Positions 26,843 to 37,474 of a stretch of DNA of 64,000 bases are shown here, piece after piece. The stretch is taken from the NCBI GenBank assembly GCA_026989275.1, contig JALSJQ010000014.1:1-64000 (forward strand), in the 5' to 3' direction. How positions within the stretch are numbered: the stretch's first letter is position 1; every line of letters starts with the position of its first letter. The notes below the pieces were generated by a model. That model had not been told where the DNA came from and did no database searches. It saw only the letters and a program-made list of their open reading frames with translations. The translations under genes were made by a program, and so were the position numbers. The DNA comes from Albidovulum sp. GTDB lineage: Bacteria > Pseudomonadota > Alphaproteobacteria > Rhodobacterales > Rhodobacteraceae.

Positions 26843-27592
26843 ATGCCCCTTGATCCCGCCGCAAGGGCGGCGCACAAGACCCTCATGGAGGAGGCCCGGA
26901 CGCAAACGCCCATCGTGCCCGTCCCGCCGGAAGACGACGGGGAGGCCGCGTGGATCTTCGATCTCGACAACACGCTCTATCCGCCCTCGATGCGGCTCTT
27001 CGATCAGATCGAGGCACGGATGACCCGCTTCGTGATGGAAGCGCTCGGTGTCGATCGGGAGAGAGCGGACCATCTGCGCCGCCATTACTGGCAACGTCAT
27101 GGCACCACCCTTGCCGGGCTGATGCGCGAACACGGCATCGATCCCCACGATTATCTTCACGCGGTGCACGACATCGACTTCTCCCCGCTCGCCCCGGACC
27201 CCATCCTCGCCGCACGCATTGCCGCCCTGCCGGGCAGGCGCATCGTCCACACAAACGGCCCGAAGGGCTATGCCGAAAGGGTGCTCGAGGCCCGGGGTCT
27301 TGCGGAGCTGTTCGATGCGGTCTTCGGCATCGAGGAAACCGGCTTCGCCCCGAAACCCGAAGCCAGGGCCCATGACCTCGTGATCGCCGCAGCCGGCATC
27401 TCTCCCCGGCAGGCCACCATGTTCGAGGACGACCCGCGCAACCTCGCCGTGCCCCATGCCCGCGGGATGCGCACCGTCCTCGTCCGGCAGGATCGGGAGA
27501 GTGGCACGGGCGATGCTCCCCGGGCCCATCCCCATGTGCACCATGTGACCGACGATCTGGCCGCTTTCCTCGGCCAGCTGCTCGAGGAGTGA
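26843..27592 (+). CDS. HAD hydrolase, pyrimidine 5'-nucleotidase type
   Basis: Up to 249 residues. Motif I is FDLDNTLYPP (nucleophile Asp), motif II is VHTNGPKGYA, the Lys is in FAPKPEA and motif III is FEDDPRNL. The order and the YPPS stretch match the pyrimidine 5'-nucleotidase (SDT1-like) group. ATG at 26885 is an alternative giving a more usual N terminus; neither start has a strong ribosome site. It runs directly into the next gene. Confidence 0.85.
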   Translation: MPLDPAARAAHKTLMEEARTQTPIVPVPPEDDGEAAWIFDLDNTLYPPSMRLFDQIEARMTRFVMEALGVDRERADHLRRHYWQRHGTTLAGLMREHGIDPHDYLHAVHDIDFSPLAPDPILAARIAALPGRRIVHTNGPKGYAERVLEARGLAELFDAVFGIEETGFAPKPEARAHDLVIAAAGISPRQATMFEDDPRNLAVPHARGMRTVLVRQDRESGTGDAPRAHPHVHHVTDDLAAFLGQLLEE

Positions 27593-27597
27593 TTTCG

Positions 27598-28842
27598 ATG
27601 GCACCCGCTGGAGGCGCTGCATCCCCGACCGCCACTTGCGAAACCACCGACGTGCTCGTGGCCGGAGGCGGCATCGCCGGGCTCGTGGCCGCCACGGCCT
27701 TTGCGGCGAACGGCTTTCGCACCCTGTGCGTCGATCCGGCCCCGCCCGTGACCGAGGAAAGGGCCCCGGGTGCCGACATCCGAACCACGGCATTCATGCA
27801 ACCTTCCCGCGCCCTCCTCGAGCGCATCGGGCTCTGGCCGCGCCTCGCTCCCCATGCCGCCCCGTTGCAGATCATGCGAATCGTCGAAGCCGGAGGGCGG
27901 CAGGGAGAGATACGGGAGATCGCCGACTTCGACGCCGCCGAGATCTCCGACAGCCCCTTCGGCTGGAACCTGCCCAACTGGCTTCTGCGGCGGGAGATCC
28001 TCGCCCATCTGGCAACGCTGCCGCTGGCCACGTTCCGGCCCGGAGTCGGGGTTGCCGACATCCTGCCGCGCACGCGCGAGGCCCTCGTCACCCTGTCCGA
28101 CGGCAGCCGCGTGAAGGCCGATCTCGTGATCGCCGCCGACGGGCGCGACTCCCCCATCCGCACCCGGCTCGGCATCCGCACCACCACATGGCGCTACGGC
28201 CAGAAGGCGCTGGTCTTCTCGGCCTCCCATCCACGGCCCCACGGCCATGTCTCGACCGAGATCCACCGCTCGGGCGGCCCCTTCACCCTCGTGCCCCTGC
28301 CCGACGGTGAGGACGGGCGCCACCGATCGGCCGTCGTCTGGATGGATCGCGGACCCGAGCAGCGGCGACGGCATGCGCTTGCGCCCGAGGCGCTGGCAAA
28401 GGAGGCGACCGAACGGTCCGGCGGCCTTCTGGGACCGCTGACGGTCGAAGGGCCGATCGCCCTGTGGCCCATCATCACCCGTTTCGCCCATCGGCTGACG
28501 GGGCCGCGCACGGCGCTCGTGGCCGAAGCCGCCCATGTCGTCCCGCCGATCGGCGCCCAGGGGCTCAACCTCTCGCTGGCCGACATCACCGCCCTGCTGG
28601 ATCCGGCCGTGGCCGATGCCGCCTCCCTCGGCGACGCCCCGATGCTCGCCGCCTATGAACGCAGGCGCAAATGGCTCGTGCGCACGCGGGTGCAGGGGAT
28701 CGACCTTCTCAACCGGACCTCGATCGCCGGAGTGCCGCTCCTGCGGGATCTGCGGCGGATCGGCATCCGCATCATCCGGGACACCCCGCCCCTCCGGCAG
28801 CGGCTGATGCGTGCCGGTATGGGGCCGGGGCTTCTCGGATAG
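27598..28842 (+). CDS. UbiH/UbiF family FAD-dependent hydroxylase
   Basis: A 414-residue class A flavoprotein monooxygenase, probably a ring hydroxylase of ubiquinone synthesis. The dinucleotide fold is VLVAGGGIAGLVAATAFAANG, the DG motif is VIAADGRDSPIRTRLGI, and the second FAD motif is ALVAEAAHVVPPIGAQGLNLSL (the usual GD is EA here). GAGGAGTG precedes the ATG at 27598, which lies six bases past the HAD stop. Which ring position it acts on cannot be told. Confidence 0.88.
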   Translation: MAPAGGAASPTATCETTDVLVAGGGIAGLVAATAFAANGFRTLCVDPAPPVTEERAPGADIRTTAFMQPSRALLERIGLWPRLAPHAAPLQIMRIVEAGGRQGEIREIADFDAAEISDSPFGWNLPNWLLRREILAHLATLPLATFRPGVGVADILPRTREALVTLSDGSRVKADLVIAADGRDSPIRTRLGIRTTTWRYGQKALVFSASHPRPHGHVSTEIHRSGGPFTLVPLPDGEDGRHRSAVVWMDRGPEQRRRHALAPEALAKEATERSGGLLGPLTVEGPIALWPIITRFAHRLTGPRTALVAEAAHVVPPIGAQGLNLSLADITALLDPAVADAASLGDAPMLAAYERRRKWLVRTRVQGIDLLNRTSIAGVPLLRDLRRIGIRIIRDTPPLRQRLMRAGMGPGLLG

Positions 28843-28934
28843 GTGTCACGGATCCGTCGCCGTTCCCCCGGCAGCCGGACGGGGAAGGGCGACCCGGATG
28901 CGAACAGACGGCCAGGAAGCCGCAATGCCCGGGT

Positions 28935-30074
28935 TCAGGTGACCGGACCGATCACCTTGTCGAACACTGCCTCGAGCCGCGCCACCTTGCCATCGACATC
29001 GGCGAGCTTGTCGAGCCCGAAAAGGCCGATGCGGAAGCTCGAGAAATCGTCACCCTCGTCGCAGGCAAGCGGCACGCCGGCCGCGATCTGCACGCCTTCG
29101 GTCGCGAATTTGCGCCCCGAGCGAATCTCCGGGTCGTCGGTATGGGAGACGACGACGCCGGGCGCCGCGAACCCTTCGGCCGCGACCGACCGCACCCCGC
29201 GGGCGGCGAGCGCGGCCCGGACCCGGTTGCCCAGCGCCCACTGGGCCTTGCGGGCGGCTTCGAGACCGAAGGCGAAAGTCGCCTTCATGTTGTCGCGGAA
29301 ATGGCGCAGCGCATCGGTCGGCATGGTGGCGTGATAGGCATGGGCGCCGTCCTCATAGGCCTTCATGATGGCGCGCCAACGCCCCAGATCACCGGCGAAG
29401 CTGCTGGCCGCGGCAATCTCCAGCGCCTTTTCGGCCCGCTCGTTCATCACGACGATGCCGGCCGAAGGCGTCGAGGACCAGCCCTTCTGGGGCGCCGAGA
29501 TCAGCACATCGACCCCGGCGGCGGCCATGTCCACCCAGACCGCGCCCGAGGCGATGCAGTCGAGCACGAACAGCCCGCCCACATCGCGCATGGCCCTGCC
29601 GATGGCGGCGAGCCACTCGTCGGGCAGGATCATGCCGGAAGCGGTCTCGACATGGGGGGCGAACAGGACGGCCGGGCGCTGCCGGTCGATGGCCGAGAGA
29701 ATTTCGTCTAGCGACGCCGGCACGAAGGGCGCCTGCCGGTCGTTGGCGACCCGGCGCGCCTTGAGCACGGTTTCGGACGCGGGCAGGCCGGTGGCCTCGA
29801 AGATCTGGCTCCAGCGATAGGAGAACCAGCCGTTGCGGATGACGAGCACCTCGCGCCCGGCGGCAAAGGCCCGCGCCACCGCTTCCATCGCATAGCTGCC
29901 GCCACCGGGAACGAGCGCCACCGCCTCGCCGCGATAGACCTCGCGCATGCCCTCGGAAATGTCCCGCATGACCTCCTGGAACTCGGCCGACATGTGATTG
30001 AGCGCCCGGTCGGTGAAGACCACCGAAAATTCCTCGAGCCCCGCCTCCCGCGGTCCGAAACACTGATCCGTCAT
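28935..30074 (-). CDS. Class V aminotransferase, alanine/serine-glyoxylate type
   Basis: A 379-residue PLP enzyme. The PLP Lys is Lys197 (SAPQKGWSSTPSAG), with the pyridine-N Asp172 in FVLDCIASGA. VPGGGSYAMEAVARA and the HVETASGM stretch match the glyoxylate aminotransferase group. The substrate pair is likely alanine or serine with glyoxylate, by family. GGAGGACAGGCC precedes the ATG at 30074. It is divergent from the sulfide:quinone oxidoreductase gene across 202 bases in which I see no gene. Confidence 0.87.
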   Translation of the reverse strand: MTDQCFGPREAGLEEFSVVFTDRALNHMSAEFQEVMRDISEGMREVYRGEAVALVPGGGSYAMEAVARAFAAGREVLVIRNGWFSYRWSQIFEATGLPASETVLKARRVANDRQAPFVPASLDEILSAIDRQRPAVLFAPHVETASGMILPDEWLAAIGRAMRDVGGLFVLDCIASGAVWVDMAAAGVDVLISAPQKGWSSTPSAGIVVMNERAEKALEIAAASSFAGDLGRWRAIMKAYEDGAHAYHATMPTDALRHFRDNMKATFAFGLEAARKAQWALGNRVRAALAARGVRSVAAEGFAAPGVVVSHTDDPEIRSGRKFATEGVQIAAGVPLACDEGDDFSSFRIGLFGLDKLADVDGKVARLEAVFDKVIGPVT

Positions 30075-30276
30075 GGCCTGTCCTCCGATTTCAGCTGCCA
30101 TCCCGCTTCTGGCGCGGCGGCGCCGGCGATGCAACCGCTTCCGCAGGCACGGGCGGCGTCAGGCACGGGCGGCATAATGTCCGCAGGGCCATTTCGGGCT
30201 TGGATTTTCCCCTGCCGCTGCGGCAAGAAAGGGCTGGCGGCCCCACGGGACCGTCGGGGAGAAAAGGGAGTTGCAC

Positions 30277-31485
30277 ATGGAAAAGCATCAGATCGTCATC
30301 GTCGGCGGCGGCGCCGGCGGCCTCTCGACCGCCGCCAGCCTGAAGAAACGTCGTCCCGCCCTCGACATCGCCGTGATCGAGCCGGCGGACGTGCATTACT
30401 ATCAGCCGGGTTTCACCCTCGTGGGCGGCGGGGTCTTCAGACCCGAGCAGACCCGCAGGCCAATGGATGCCATCTGGCCGAAGGGGATCACACGCATCAA
30501 CGGCCGCGTCGAGGGTTTCGACCCCGGGAGCAACATCGTCCATCTCGAGGACGGGCGCGAAGTGAGCTACGACTATCTCGTCGTCGCGCCCGGCCTCAAG
30601 CTCGACTGGGGAGCGATCGAGGGGCTCGAAGAGACTCTCGGCCGGAACGGCGTCACCTCGAACTACCGGCCCGATCTCGCCCCCTACACCTGGCAGCTGG
30701 TGCAGGATTTCCGGGGCGGCCCCGCTCTCTTCACCCAGCCGCCGATGCCGATCAAATGCGCCGGCGCCCCGCAGAAGGCGATGTATCTCTCGGCGGATCA
30801 CTGGCGCCGCACCGGCCGGCTCGACAAGGCCGACATCCATTTCTGCAACGCCGGCGGCGTGCTCTTCGGCGTGGCGGACTACGTCCCGCCGCTGATGAAC
30901 TACGTCAACCGCTACGGCATCCATCTCGACTTCAGCCACAACCTCGTGAAGATCGACGGCGCGAACAAGGTCGCGACCTTCTCCGTCACCGAAGGAGAGG
31001 AGACCCGCGAGGTCGAGATGCCCTTCGAGATGATCCATGTCGTGCCGCCGCAGACCGGGCACGATTTCATGAAGAACAGCCCGCTCGTGAACGAGGGCGG
31101 CTGGGTCGATGTCGATCAGCACACGCTCCAGCACAACCGCCATGCCAACATCTTCAGCCTGGGCGACGCCGCCTCGACACCCAACGCCAAAACCGCGGCC
31201 GCAGCCCGCAAGCAGGCGCCGATCGTGGCCGAGAACCTGATCGCCGTCATGGAAGGCAAGGATCCGTGGGCGAAATATGACGGCTACGGCTCCTGCCCGC
31301 TGACGGTCGAGCGCGGCAAGATCATCCTGGCCGAGTTCGGCTATGGCGGCAAGCTGATGCCGTCCTTCCCCTGGGATTCCACCAGGCCGCGCCGCTCGGC
31401 CTGGCACCTCAAGAAGAATTTCCTGCCCTGGCTCTACTGGAACGGCATGTTCAAGGGCCGCGAATGGATGGCGAAGCCCCAATAG
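30277..31485 (+). CDS. sqr: Sulfide:quinone oxidoreductase, type II-like
   Basis: A 402-residue FAD enzyme oxidising sulfide to polysulfide or persulfide and reducing quinone at the inner membrane. FAD sites are VIVGGGAGGLSTAA and FSLGDAASTPNAKTAAAA. The two redox cysteines are Cys161 (MPIKCAGAPQKAMYL) and Cys340 (YGSCPLTVERGKIILAEF), flanked as in mitochondrial SQOR; the third Cys of type I enzymes (near residue 128) is absent (TSNYRPD). The C-terminal amphipathic part (NFLPWLYWNGMFKG) would attach to the membrane. AAGGGAG precedes the ATG. Confidence 0.88.
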   Translation: MEKHQIVIVGGGAGGLSTAASLKKRRPALDIAVIEPADVHYYQPGFTLVGGGVFRPEQTRRPMDAIWPKGITRINGRVEGFDPGSNIVHLEDGREVSYDYLVVAPGLKLDWGAIEGLEETLGRNGVTSNYRPDLAPYTWQLVQDFRGGPALFTQPPMPIKCAGAPQKAMYLSADHWRRTGRLDKADIHFCNAGGVLFGVADYVPPLMNYVNRYGIHLDFSHNLVKIDGANKVATFSVTEGEETREVEMPFEMIHVVPPQTGHDFMKNSPLVNEGGWVDVDQHTLQHNRHANIFSLGDAASTPNAKTAAAARKQAPIVAENLIAVMEGKDPWAKYDGYGSCPLTVERGKIILAEFGYGGKLMPSFPWDSTRPRRSAWHLKKNFLPWLYWNGMFKGREWMAKPQ

Positions 31486-31519
31486 GGCACGCCCGCGGAA
31501 CGGGCGGACATCCGCGCAT

Positions 31520-31550
31520 GAAGGGCTCGGCTGCGGCCGGGCCCTTCTTC
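31520..31550. terminator. Bidirectional hairpin between sqr and an Lrp gene
   Basis: GAAGGGCTCGGC folds with GGCCGGGCCCTTC through 12 pairs (one G-T) and a four-base loop, with TTC repeats following on the plus strand. It sits between convergent genes, 34 bases past the sqr stop, and would stop transcription from both sides. Confidence 0.75.
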
Positions 31551-31551
31551 G

Positions 31552-32013
31552 TCAGGCCCGGCCGAGGGGGCCGGGGCGCTCCTCGCGCCACATGACGACA
31601 TTGGCCTCGACCTCGCCGAGCCCCGGCAGGGCCATGATCCGCCGCCGTAGCACCCGCTCGAAATCGGCGATGTCCCGCGCGACCACCTCGATGCGATAAT
31701 CGTAGCGACCGAGCACATGCTGCACATGCTGCACTTCGGGGATCGCGGCCAGAACGCGCTCGAACTCGACATGGGACGTGCCACCGCGCGCCGCCAGCTT
31801 GACGCCGAGATGCACCGTCACCCCGAGACCGAGCTTCTCGCGGTCGAGCACCGCCTCGCGCGGGCCGAGCACACCGGCCTTCTCGAGCCGGGCCATGCGG
31901 CGCGAGACGGCCGATTGCGAAAGACCGAGCCGCTCGGCAAGGGCAACGCTCGTCAGATCCCCCGCCTCCCAGAGGAGCTCCAGGATCTGCCGGTCCCGCG
32001 CATCGAGCGCCAT
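31552..32013 (-). CDS. Lrp/AsnC family regulator (distal of pair)
   Basis: A 153-residue regulator. The N-terminal helix-turn-helix is SVALAERLGLSQSAVSRRMARLE and the C-terminal RAM/AsnC domain follows (PEVQHVQHVLGRYDYRIEVVARD). ATG at 32013 gives the usual MALDARDRQIL opening; an ATG at 32043 is possible. It is 109 bases after a second Lrp gene on the same strand, an arrangement seen next to ilvC in Rhodobacterales. The amino-acid effector is unknown. Confidence 0.88.
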   Translation of the reverse strand: MALDARDRQILELLWEAGDLTSVALAERLGLSQSAVSRRMARLEKAGVLGPREAVLDREKLGLGVTVHLGVKLAARGGTSHVEFERVLAAIPEVQHVQHVLGRYDYRIEVVARDIADFERVLRRRIMALPGLGEVEANVVMWREERPGPLGRA

Positions 32014-32122
32014 CGGCCCGTCATCCTCTTCCTGCCCGCGCATTTTCCGCCCTTCGCCCCTTCACCTCCGCTCCCGGCAGACCCGCCTGCCGACTCTTCG
32101 CCGCGCATTTCGCCGCAGCGAC

Positions 32123-33827
<1,705 letters not shown>

Positions 33828-33906
33828 AGAGCTGCCGGGTAACGACCCGAGCTGCATGACCCGGCTTCATGGCTTGACCTTCCAGGCAACATCGTCAACC
33901 GATGCG

Positions 33907-33929
33907 AGGGCGGCCCGCGGGCCGCCCTT
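33907..33929 (+). terminator. GC-rich palindrome after ilvC
   Basis: AGGGCGGCCCG is followed at once by its perfect complement CGGGCCGCCCT, 80 bases after the ilvC stop. Only two T residues follow before a C-rich tract, so it is a weak or Rho-assisted terminator at best. Confidence 0.5.
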
Positions 33930-33989
33930 CCCCTGCCCTCCCGGCAGCTCCCATTCACACCCGGGAACGCCCGACCCGGAGGATGTTTC

Positions 33990-34949
33990 ATGGCCGCTCT
34001 CCAGGCACAGCCCGCCCCGTCCGTCACGCCGCCCGCCGCCCCGCCTGCCGGTCCGGGCCTTCTCGAATGGGCCCAGCTCGCCTTCCTCGGGATGATCTGG
34101 GGCGGCTCCTTTCTCGCGGTCGAAATCGCCCTGCGGGCCTGGTCGCCCCTGTGGATCGTGGCAGGCCGGGTGAGCCTTGCGGCGCTGTTCCTTCTTGCCG
34201 TCAGCTTCGCGAAGGGCATCCCGCTCCCCAAGATCGCCGGCCGGACAGGCCGCCGGATCTGGCTCCATGCCGTCGCCATGGGCTTCTTCTCCAACGCCCT
34301 GCCGTTCTCGCTCCTTTCCTGGGCGCAGAAGCACGTGACCTCGGGTTTCGCCGGCATCACCATGGCCTCGGTGCCGCTCCTGATCCTGCCGCTGGCACAC
34401 TTTCTCGTTCCGGGCGAGCGGATGAGCCTGCGCCGCCTCGGGGGCTTCCTGATCGGTTTCGTGGGTGTGGGCGTGCTGATCGGGCCGGGAATCTTCACTT
34501 CGGCAGGCAGCAGCCTCGAAGGGATTGCCCGGATCGCCTGCCTGGCGGCGGCCGCCTCCTACGCCATCGGTTCGATCGTCACCCGTCTGACCCCGCCGAC
34601 GCCGCTTCCGGCCTTCTCGGCCGCTGCGCTGACGGCCGCCAGCGTGATGATCGTGCCGCTTGCGCTGGCCCTCGAGCCCCTGCCCGACATCCTCGCCCCC
34701 GGCCCCGCTGCCGCCGTGCTCTATCTCGCCCTCCTGCCGACGGCGATCGCCACGCTCATCCTCGTGCGCCTCGTTCACCGTGCCGGCCCGGCCTTCCTTT
34801 CGCTCGTCAACTATCAGGTGCCGGTCTGGGCGACGCTGTTCGGCCTCGTCTTTCTCGGGGAAGAACTGCCGGGGCGGTTCGTGCTGGCGCTGGCGCTGAT
34901 CCTTGCCGGTCTCGCCCTCGGCCAGTCGCGCGCACCGCGCCCGGCCTGA
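33990..34949 (+). CDS. DMT superfamily (EamA) transporter
   Basis: A 319-residue inner-membrane protein with ten predicted helices in two EamA repeats; FLGMIWGGSFLAVEIALR opens repeat 1 and YLALLPTAIATLILVRLV falls in repeat 2. Such carriers export amino acids or related metabolites; the substrate is unknown. GGAGGATGTTTC precedes the ATG. It stops eight bases from the convergent glmM gene. Confidence 0.88.
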   Translation: MAALQAQPAPSVTPPAAPPAGPGLLEWAQLAFLGMIWGGSFLAVEIALRAWSPLWIVAGRVSLAALFLLAVSFAKGIPLPKIAGRTGRRIWLHAVAMGFFSNALPFSLLSWAQKHVTSGFAGITMASVPLLILPLAHFLVPGERMSLRRLGGFLIGFVGVGVLIGPGIFTSAGSSLEGIARIACLAAAASYAIGSIVTRLTPPTPLPAFSAAALTAASVMIVPLALALEPLPDILAPGPAAAVLYLALLPTAIATLILVRLVHRAGPAFLSLVNYQVPVWATLFGLVFLGEELPGRFVLALALILAGLALGQSRAPRPA

Positions 34950-34957
34950 AGGCGGCT

Positions 34958-36316
34958 TCAGCGCAAGGCCGCCTCGATTTCGCCGACGATGTCCGCCACC
35001 ACCTTCTCGAGAAGGCCCGGATCCTCGCATTCGGCCATCACCCGGATGACCGGTTCGGTGCCCGAGCGGCGGATGAGCAACCGGCCCTTGCCCGCGAGCG
35101 CCTCCTCGGCCGCACGGATCGCCGCCTGCACGGTCGGCTCGCCGAGAGGGTCCCGGCCGGGGGCGAAGCGCACATTCTCGAGCTTCTGCGGCACAGGGTC
35201 GAACAGTTGCGCCAGCCGGCTCGCGGGCTGCCCGGTCTCGACCATGGCCGCGAGAAACTGCAGGCCGGCGATGATGCCGTCCCCCGTGGTGGCACGGTCG
35301 AGCATGACGATATGGCCCGACTGCTCGCCGCCGAGATTGTAACCGCCCTGCCGCATCCGCTCGACCACATGCCGATCACCCACACGGGTGCGTTCGAGCC
35401 GGATGCCGTGGGAGTCGAGATAGCGTTCGAGGCCGAGATTGGACATCACCGTTGCCACCAGCGCCCCGCCGCGCAGCTTCTCGGCCTCGGCCCAGCGCGT
35501 TGCCAGAAGCCCCATGATCTGGTCGCCGTCGGCGATCCGGCCGCGCTCGTCGATCAGGATCACCCGGTCGGCATCGCCATCGAGGCAGATGCCCAGATCG
35601 GCCCCCGTCTCCACCACCTTGTCGGCCGCCGCCTGGGGCGCGGTGGAGCCGACGCCGGCATTGATGTTGAAGCCGTCGGGCTCGGTGCCGACAGGGATCA
35701 CCTCGGCACCGAGCTCGAACAGGATCTCGGGCGCGGTGCGCCAGGCGGCCCCGTTGGCGCAATCGATCACCACCTTGAGCCCGTCGAGGCGGGCCCGCGG
35801 GGGAAAGGTGGTCTTGGCGTATTCGACATAGCGGCCGCGCCCGTCGTCGATCCGCTGCGCGCGGCCGATGCGCTCGGGCGGCGCGAGGACGAAATCCTCC
35901 TCGAGCACCATGCGGGCGATCTCGGCCTCGTCCTCGTCCGACAGCTTGAAGCCGTCAGGACCGAAGAACTTGATGCCGTTGTCGTGATGGGGGTTGTGGG
36001 AGGCCGAGATCATCACGCCGAGATCGGCCCGCATCGAGCGGGTGAGATAGCCCACGGCCGGAGTCGGCACCGGGCCGAGCAGAAAGACGTTCATCCCCGC
36101 CGATGTCAGCCCCGCGGTGAGGGCGTTCTCGATCATGTAACCCGAGCGGCGCGTATCCTTGCCGATCACCACCCGCGCCTCGTGGGCACCGGAGGCGAAA
36201 CGGTTGGCCGCCGCCACACCGAGGCGCAGGGCGATCTCGGCCGTCATCGGCCACAGATTGGCGCGGCCCCGCACGCCGTCGGTGCCGAAAAGCCCCCTGG
36301 CTGAAATGTCCCTCAT
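34958..36316 (-). CDS. glmM: Phosphoglucosamine mutase
   Basis: A 452-residue enzyme converting glucosamine-6-phosphate to glucosamine-1-phosphate for peptidoglycan and [15 protein letters not shown] opens the protein, the phospho-Ser is in [18 protein letters not shown], the metal loop is [11 protein letters not shown], the sugar-binding loop is GEQSGHI and the phosphate loop is [12 protein letters not shown]. It is downstream of folB-folP on the same strand, separated from folP by 141 bases with no gene. Confidence 0.96.
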   Translation of the reverse strand: MRDISARGLFGTDGVRGRANLWPMTAEIALRLGVAAANRFASGAHEARVVIGKDTRRSGYMIENALTAGLTSAGMNVFLLGPVPTPAVGYLTRSMRADLGVMISASHNPHHDNGIKFFGPDGFKLSDEDEAEIARMVLEEDFVLAPPERIGRAQRIDDGRGRYVEYAKTTFPPRARLDGLKVVIDCANGAAWRTAPEILFELGAEVIPVGTEPDGFNINAGVGSTAPQAAADKVVETGADLGICLDGDADRVILIDERGRIADGDQIMGLLATRWAEAEKLRGGALVATVMSNLGLERYLDSHGIRLERTRVGDRHVVERMRQGGYNLGGEQSGHIVMLDRATTGDGIIAGLQFLAAMVETGQPASRLAQLFDPVPQKLENVRFAPGRDPLGEPTVQAAIRAAEEALAGKGRLLIRRSGTEPVIRVMAECEDPGLLEKVVADIVGEIEAALR

Positions 36317-36457
36317 CCTGCGTTCTCCAGACCGTCTTCAGATCGCCTTTCGGGCCGGACCGCCCGCACACGGCGCATTGTCTTCCCGCCCGGGGAAAGG
36401 GTCAACGCACCGCTCCCGCATGCGCGGGAAGCTGCGGGAAACCGCCGCTCGTGCCCT

Positions 36458-37474
36458 TCAGCCTTCCGGCGGGTGGAGCACCAGCCACAGATCGAGGGCC
36501 TGGCGGGTCTCGGCCACGTCGTGCACGCGGAGGAGCTGCACCCCCTGACGCACCGCATCGAGCGCGACCGCCAGCGAGCCGGCCACGCGGCGCGCCGGTG
36601 CCGATTCGCCGGAGACGGCCCCGATGAAGCTCTTGCGCGAGACCCCGAGAAGGATCGGGCAGCCGAGCGTATGAAACAGGCTCAGCCCCCGCAGGAGACG
36701 CAGATTGTGGGCAAGCGTCTTGCCGAAACCGATGCCCGGATCGACGACGATGCGGCTTCTGGGAATGCCGGCCCTCTCGGCCAGCGCAAGCCGACGCTCG
36801 AGCCAGTCATAGACATCGAGCAGGACGTCGGCATAGCTGGCACGCTGCTGCATCACCTTCGGATCGGCCGGCGAATGCATCAGGCACAGCGCGGCGCCCG
36901 ACCCGGCTACTTCCGCCGCCATGGCCAGATCATGGGTCAGCCCCGAGACATCGTTGATCATCGCGGCGCCGGCGCCGGTGGCCGCCCGTGCCACGGGGGC
37001 CTTCCGCGTGTCGGCCGAGACGGGCAGATCGAGTCGCGCCCCGAGAGCGGCGATCACCGGGCGGACGCGGGCGATCTCGACTTCCTCGGGCACCGGGTCG
37101 GCCCCGGGGCGGGTCGATTCGCCGCCCACATCGAGCATGTCGGCTCCGGCCTCGGCCAGCGCCACCCCATGCGCGACAGCCGCGGCCGCATCGGCATGAA
37201 GCCCGCCGTCGGAAAAACTGTCGGGAGTGACATTGACGATTCCCATGATCCGCGGCCGGTCCATCGCAAGCCCCGCAATCGCGGCGCGCGGCGCGGTCAG
37301 CCGGGCGAAGACCTCGCGGGGCAATTCGTCCACCGAGACGATTCGCGCCGGCCCCGTGCGGGAAATCCGCCGAACGGCGACAAAGCGCATCCAGCCTCCC
37401 GCCAGCGGCGCGGCAAAGACCGGCGCCTCCTCCGGAAACAGCGGGATCGGTTGCCAGTAGAAGCGCGTGCTCAT
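36458..37474 (-). CDS. folP: Dihydropteroate synthase
   Basis: A 338-residue TIM-barrel enzyme condensing pterin diphosphate with p-aminobenzoate. GIVNVTPDSFSDGG and DVGGESTRPGADPV are the two signature loops; DPGIGFGKT and SRKSFIGA follow. About 70 residues precede the first signature, longer than in E. coli and typical of Rhodobacterales. Its ATG overlaps the folB stop (ATGA), so the two folate genes are coupled. Confidence 0.96.
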   Translation of the reverse strand: MSTRFYWQPIPLFPEEAPVFAAPLAGGWMRFVAVRRISRTGPARIVSVDELPREVFARLTAPRAAIAGLAMDRPRIMGIVNVTPDSFSDGGLHADAAAAVAHGVALAEAGADMLDVGGESTRPGADPVPEEVEIARVRPVIAALGARLDLPVSADTRKAPVARAATGAGAAMINDVSGLTHDLAMAAEVAGSGAALCLMHSPADPKVMQQRASYADVLLDVYDWLERRLALAERAGIPRSRIVVDPGIGFGKTLAHNLRLLRGLSLFHTLGCPILLGVSRKSFIGAVSGESAPARRVAGSLAVALDAVRQGVQLLRVHDVAETRQALDLWLVLHPPEG

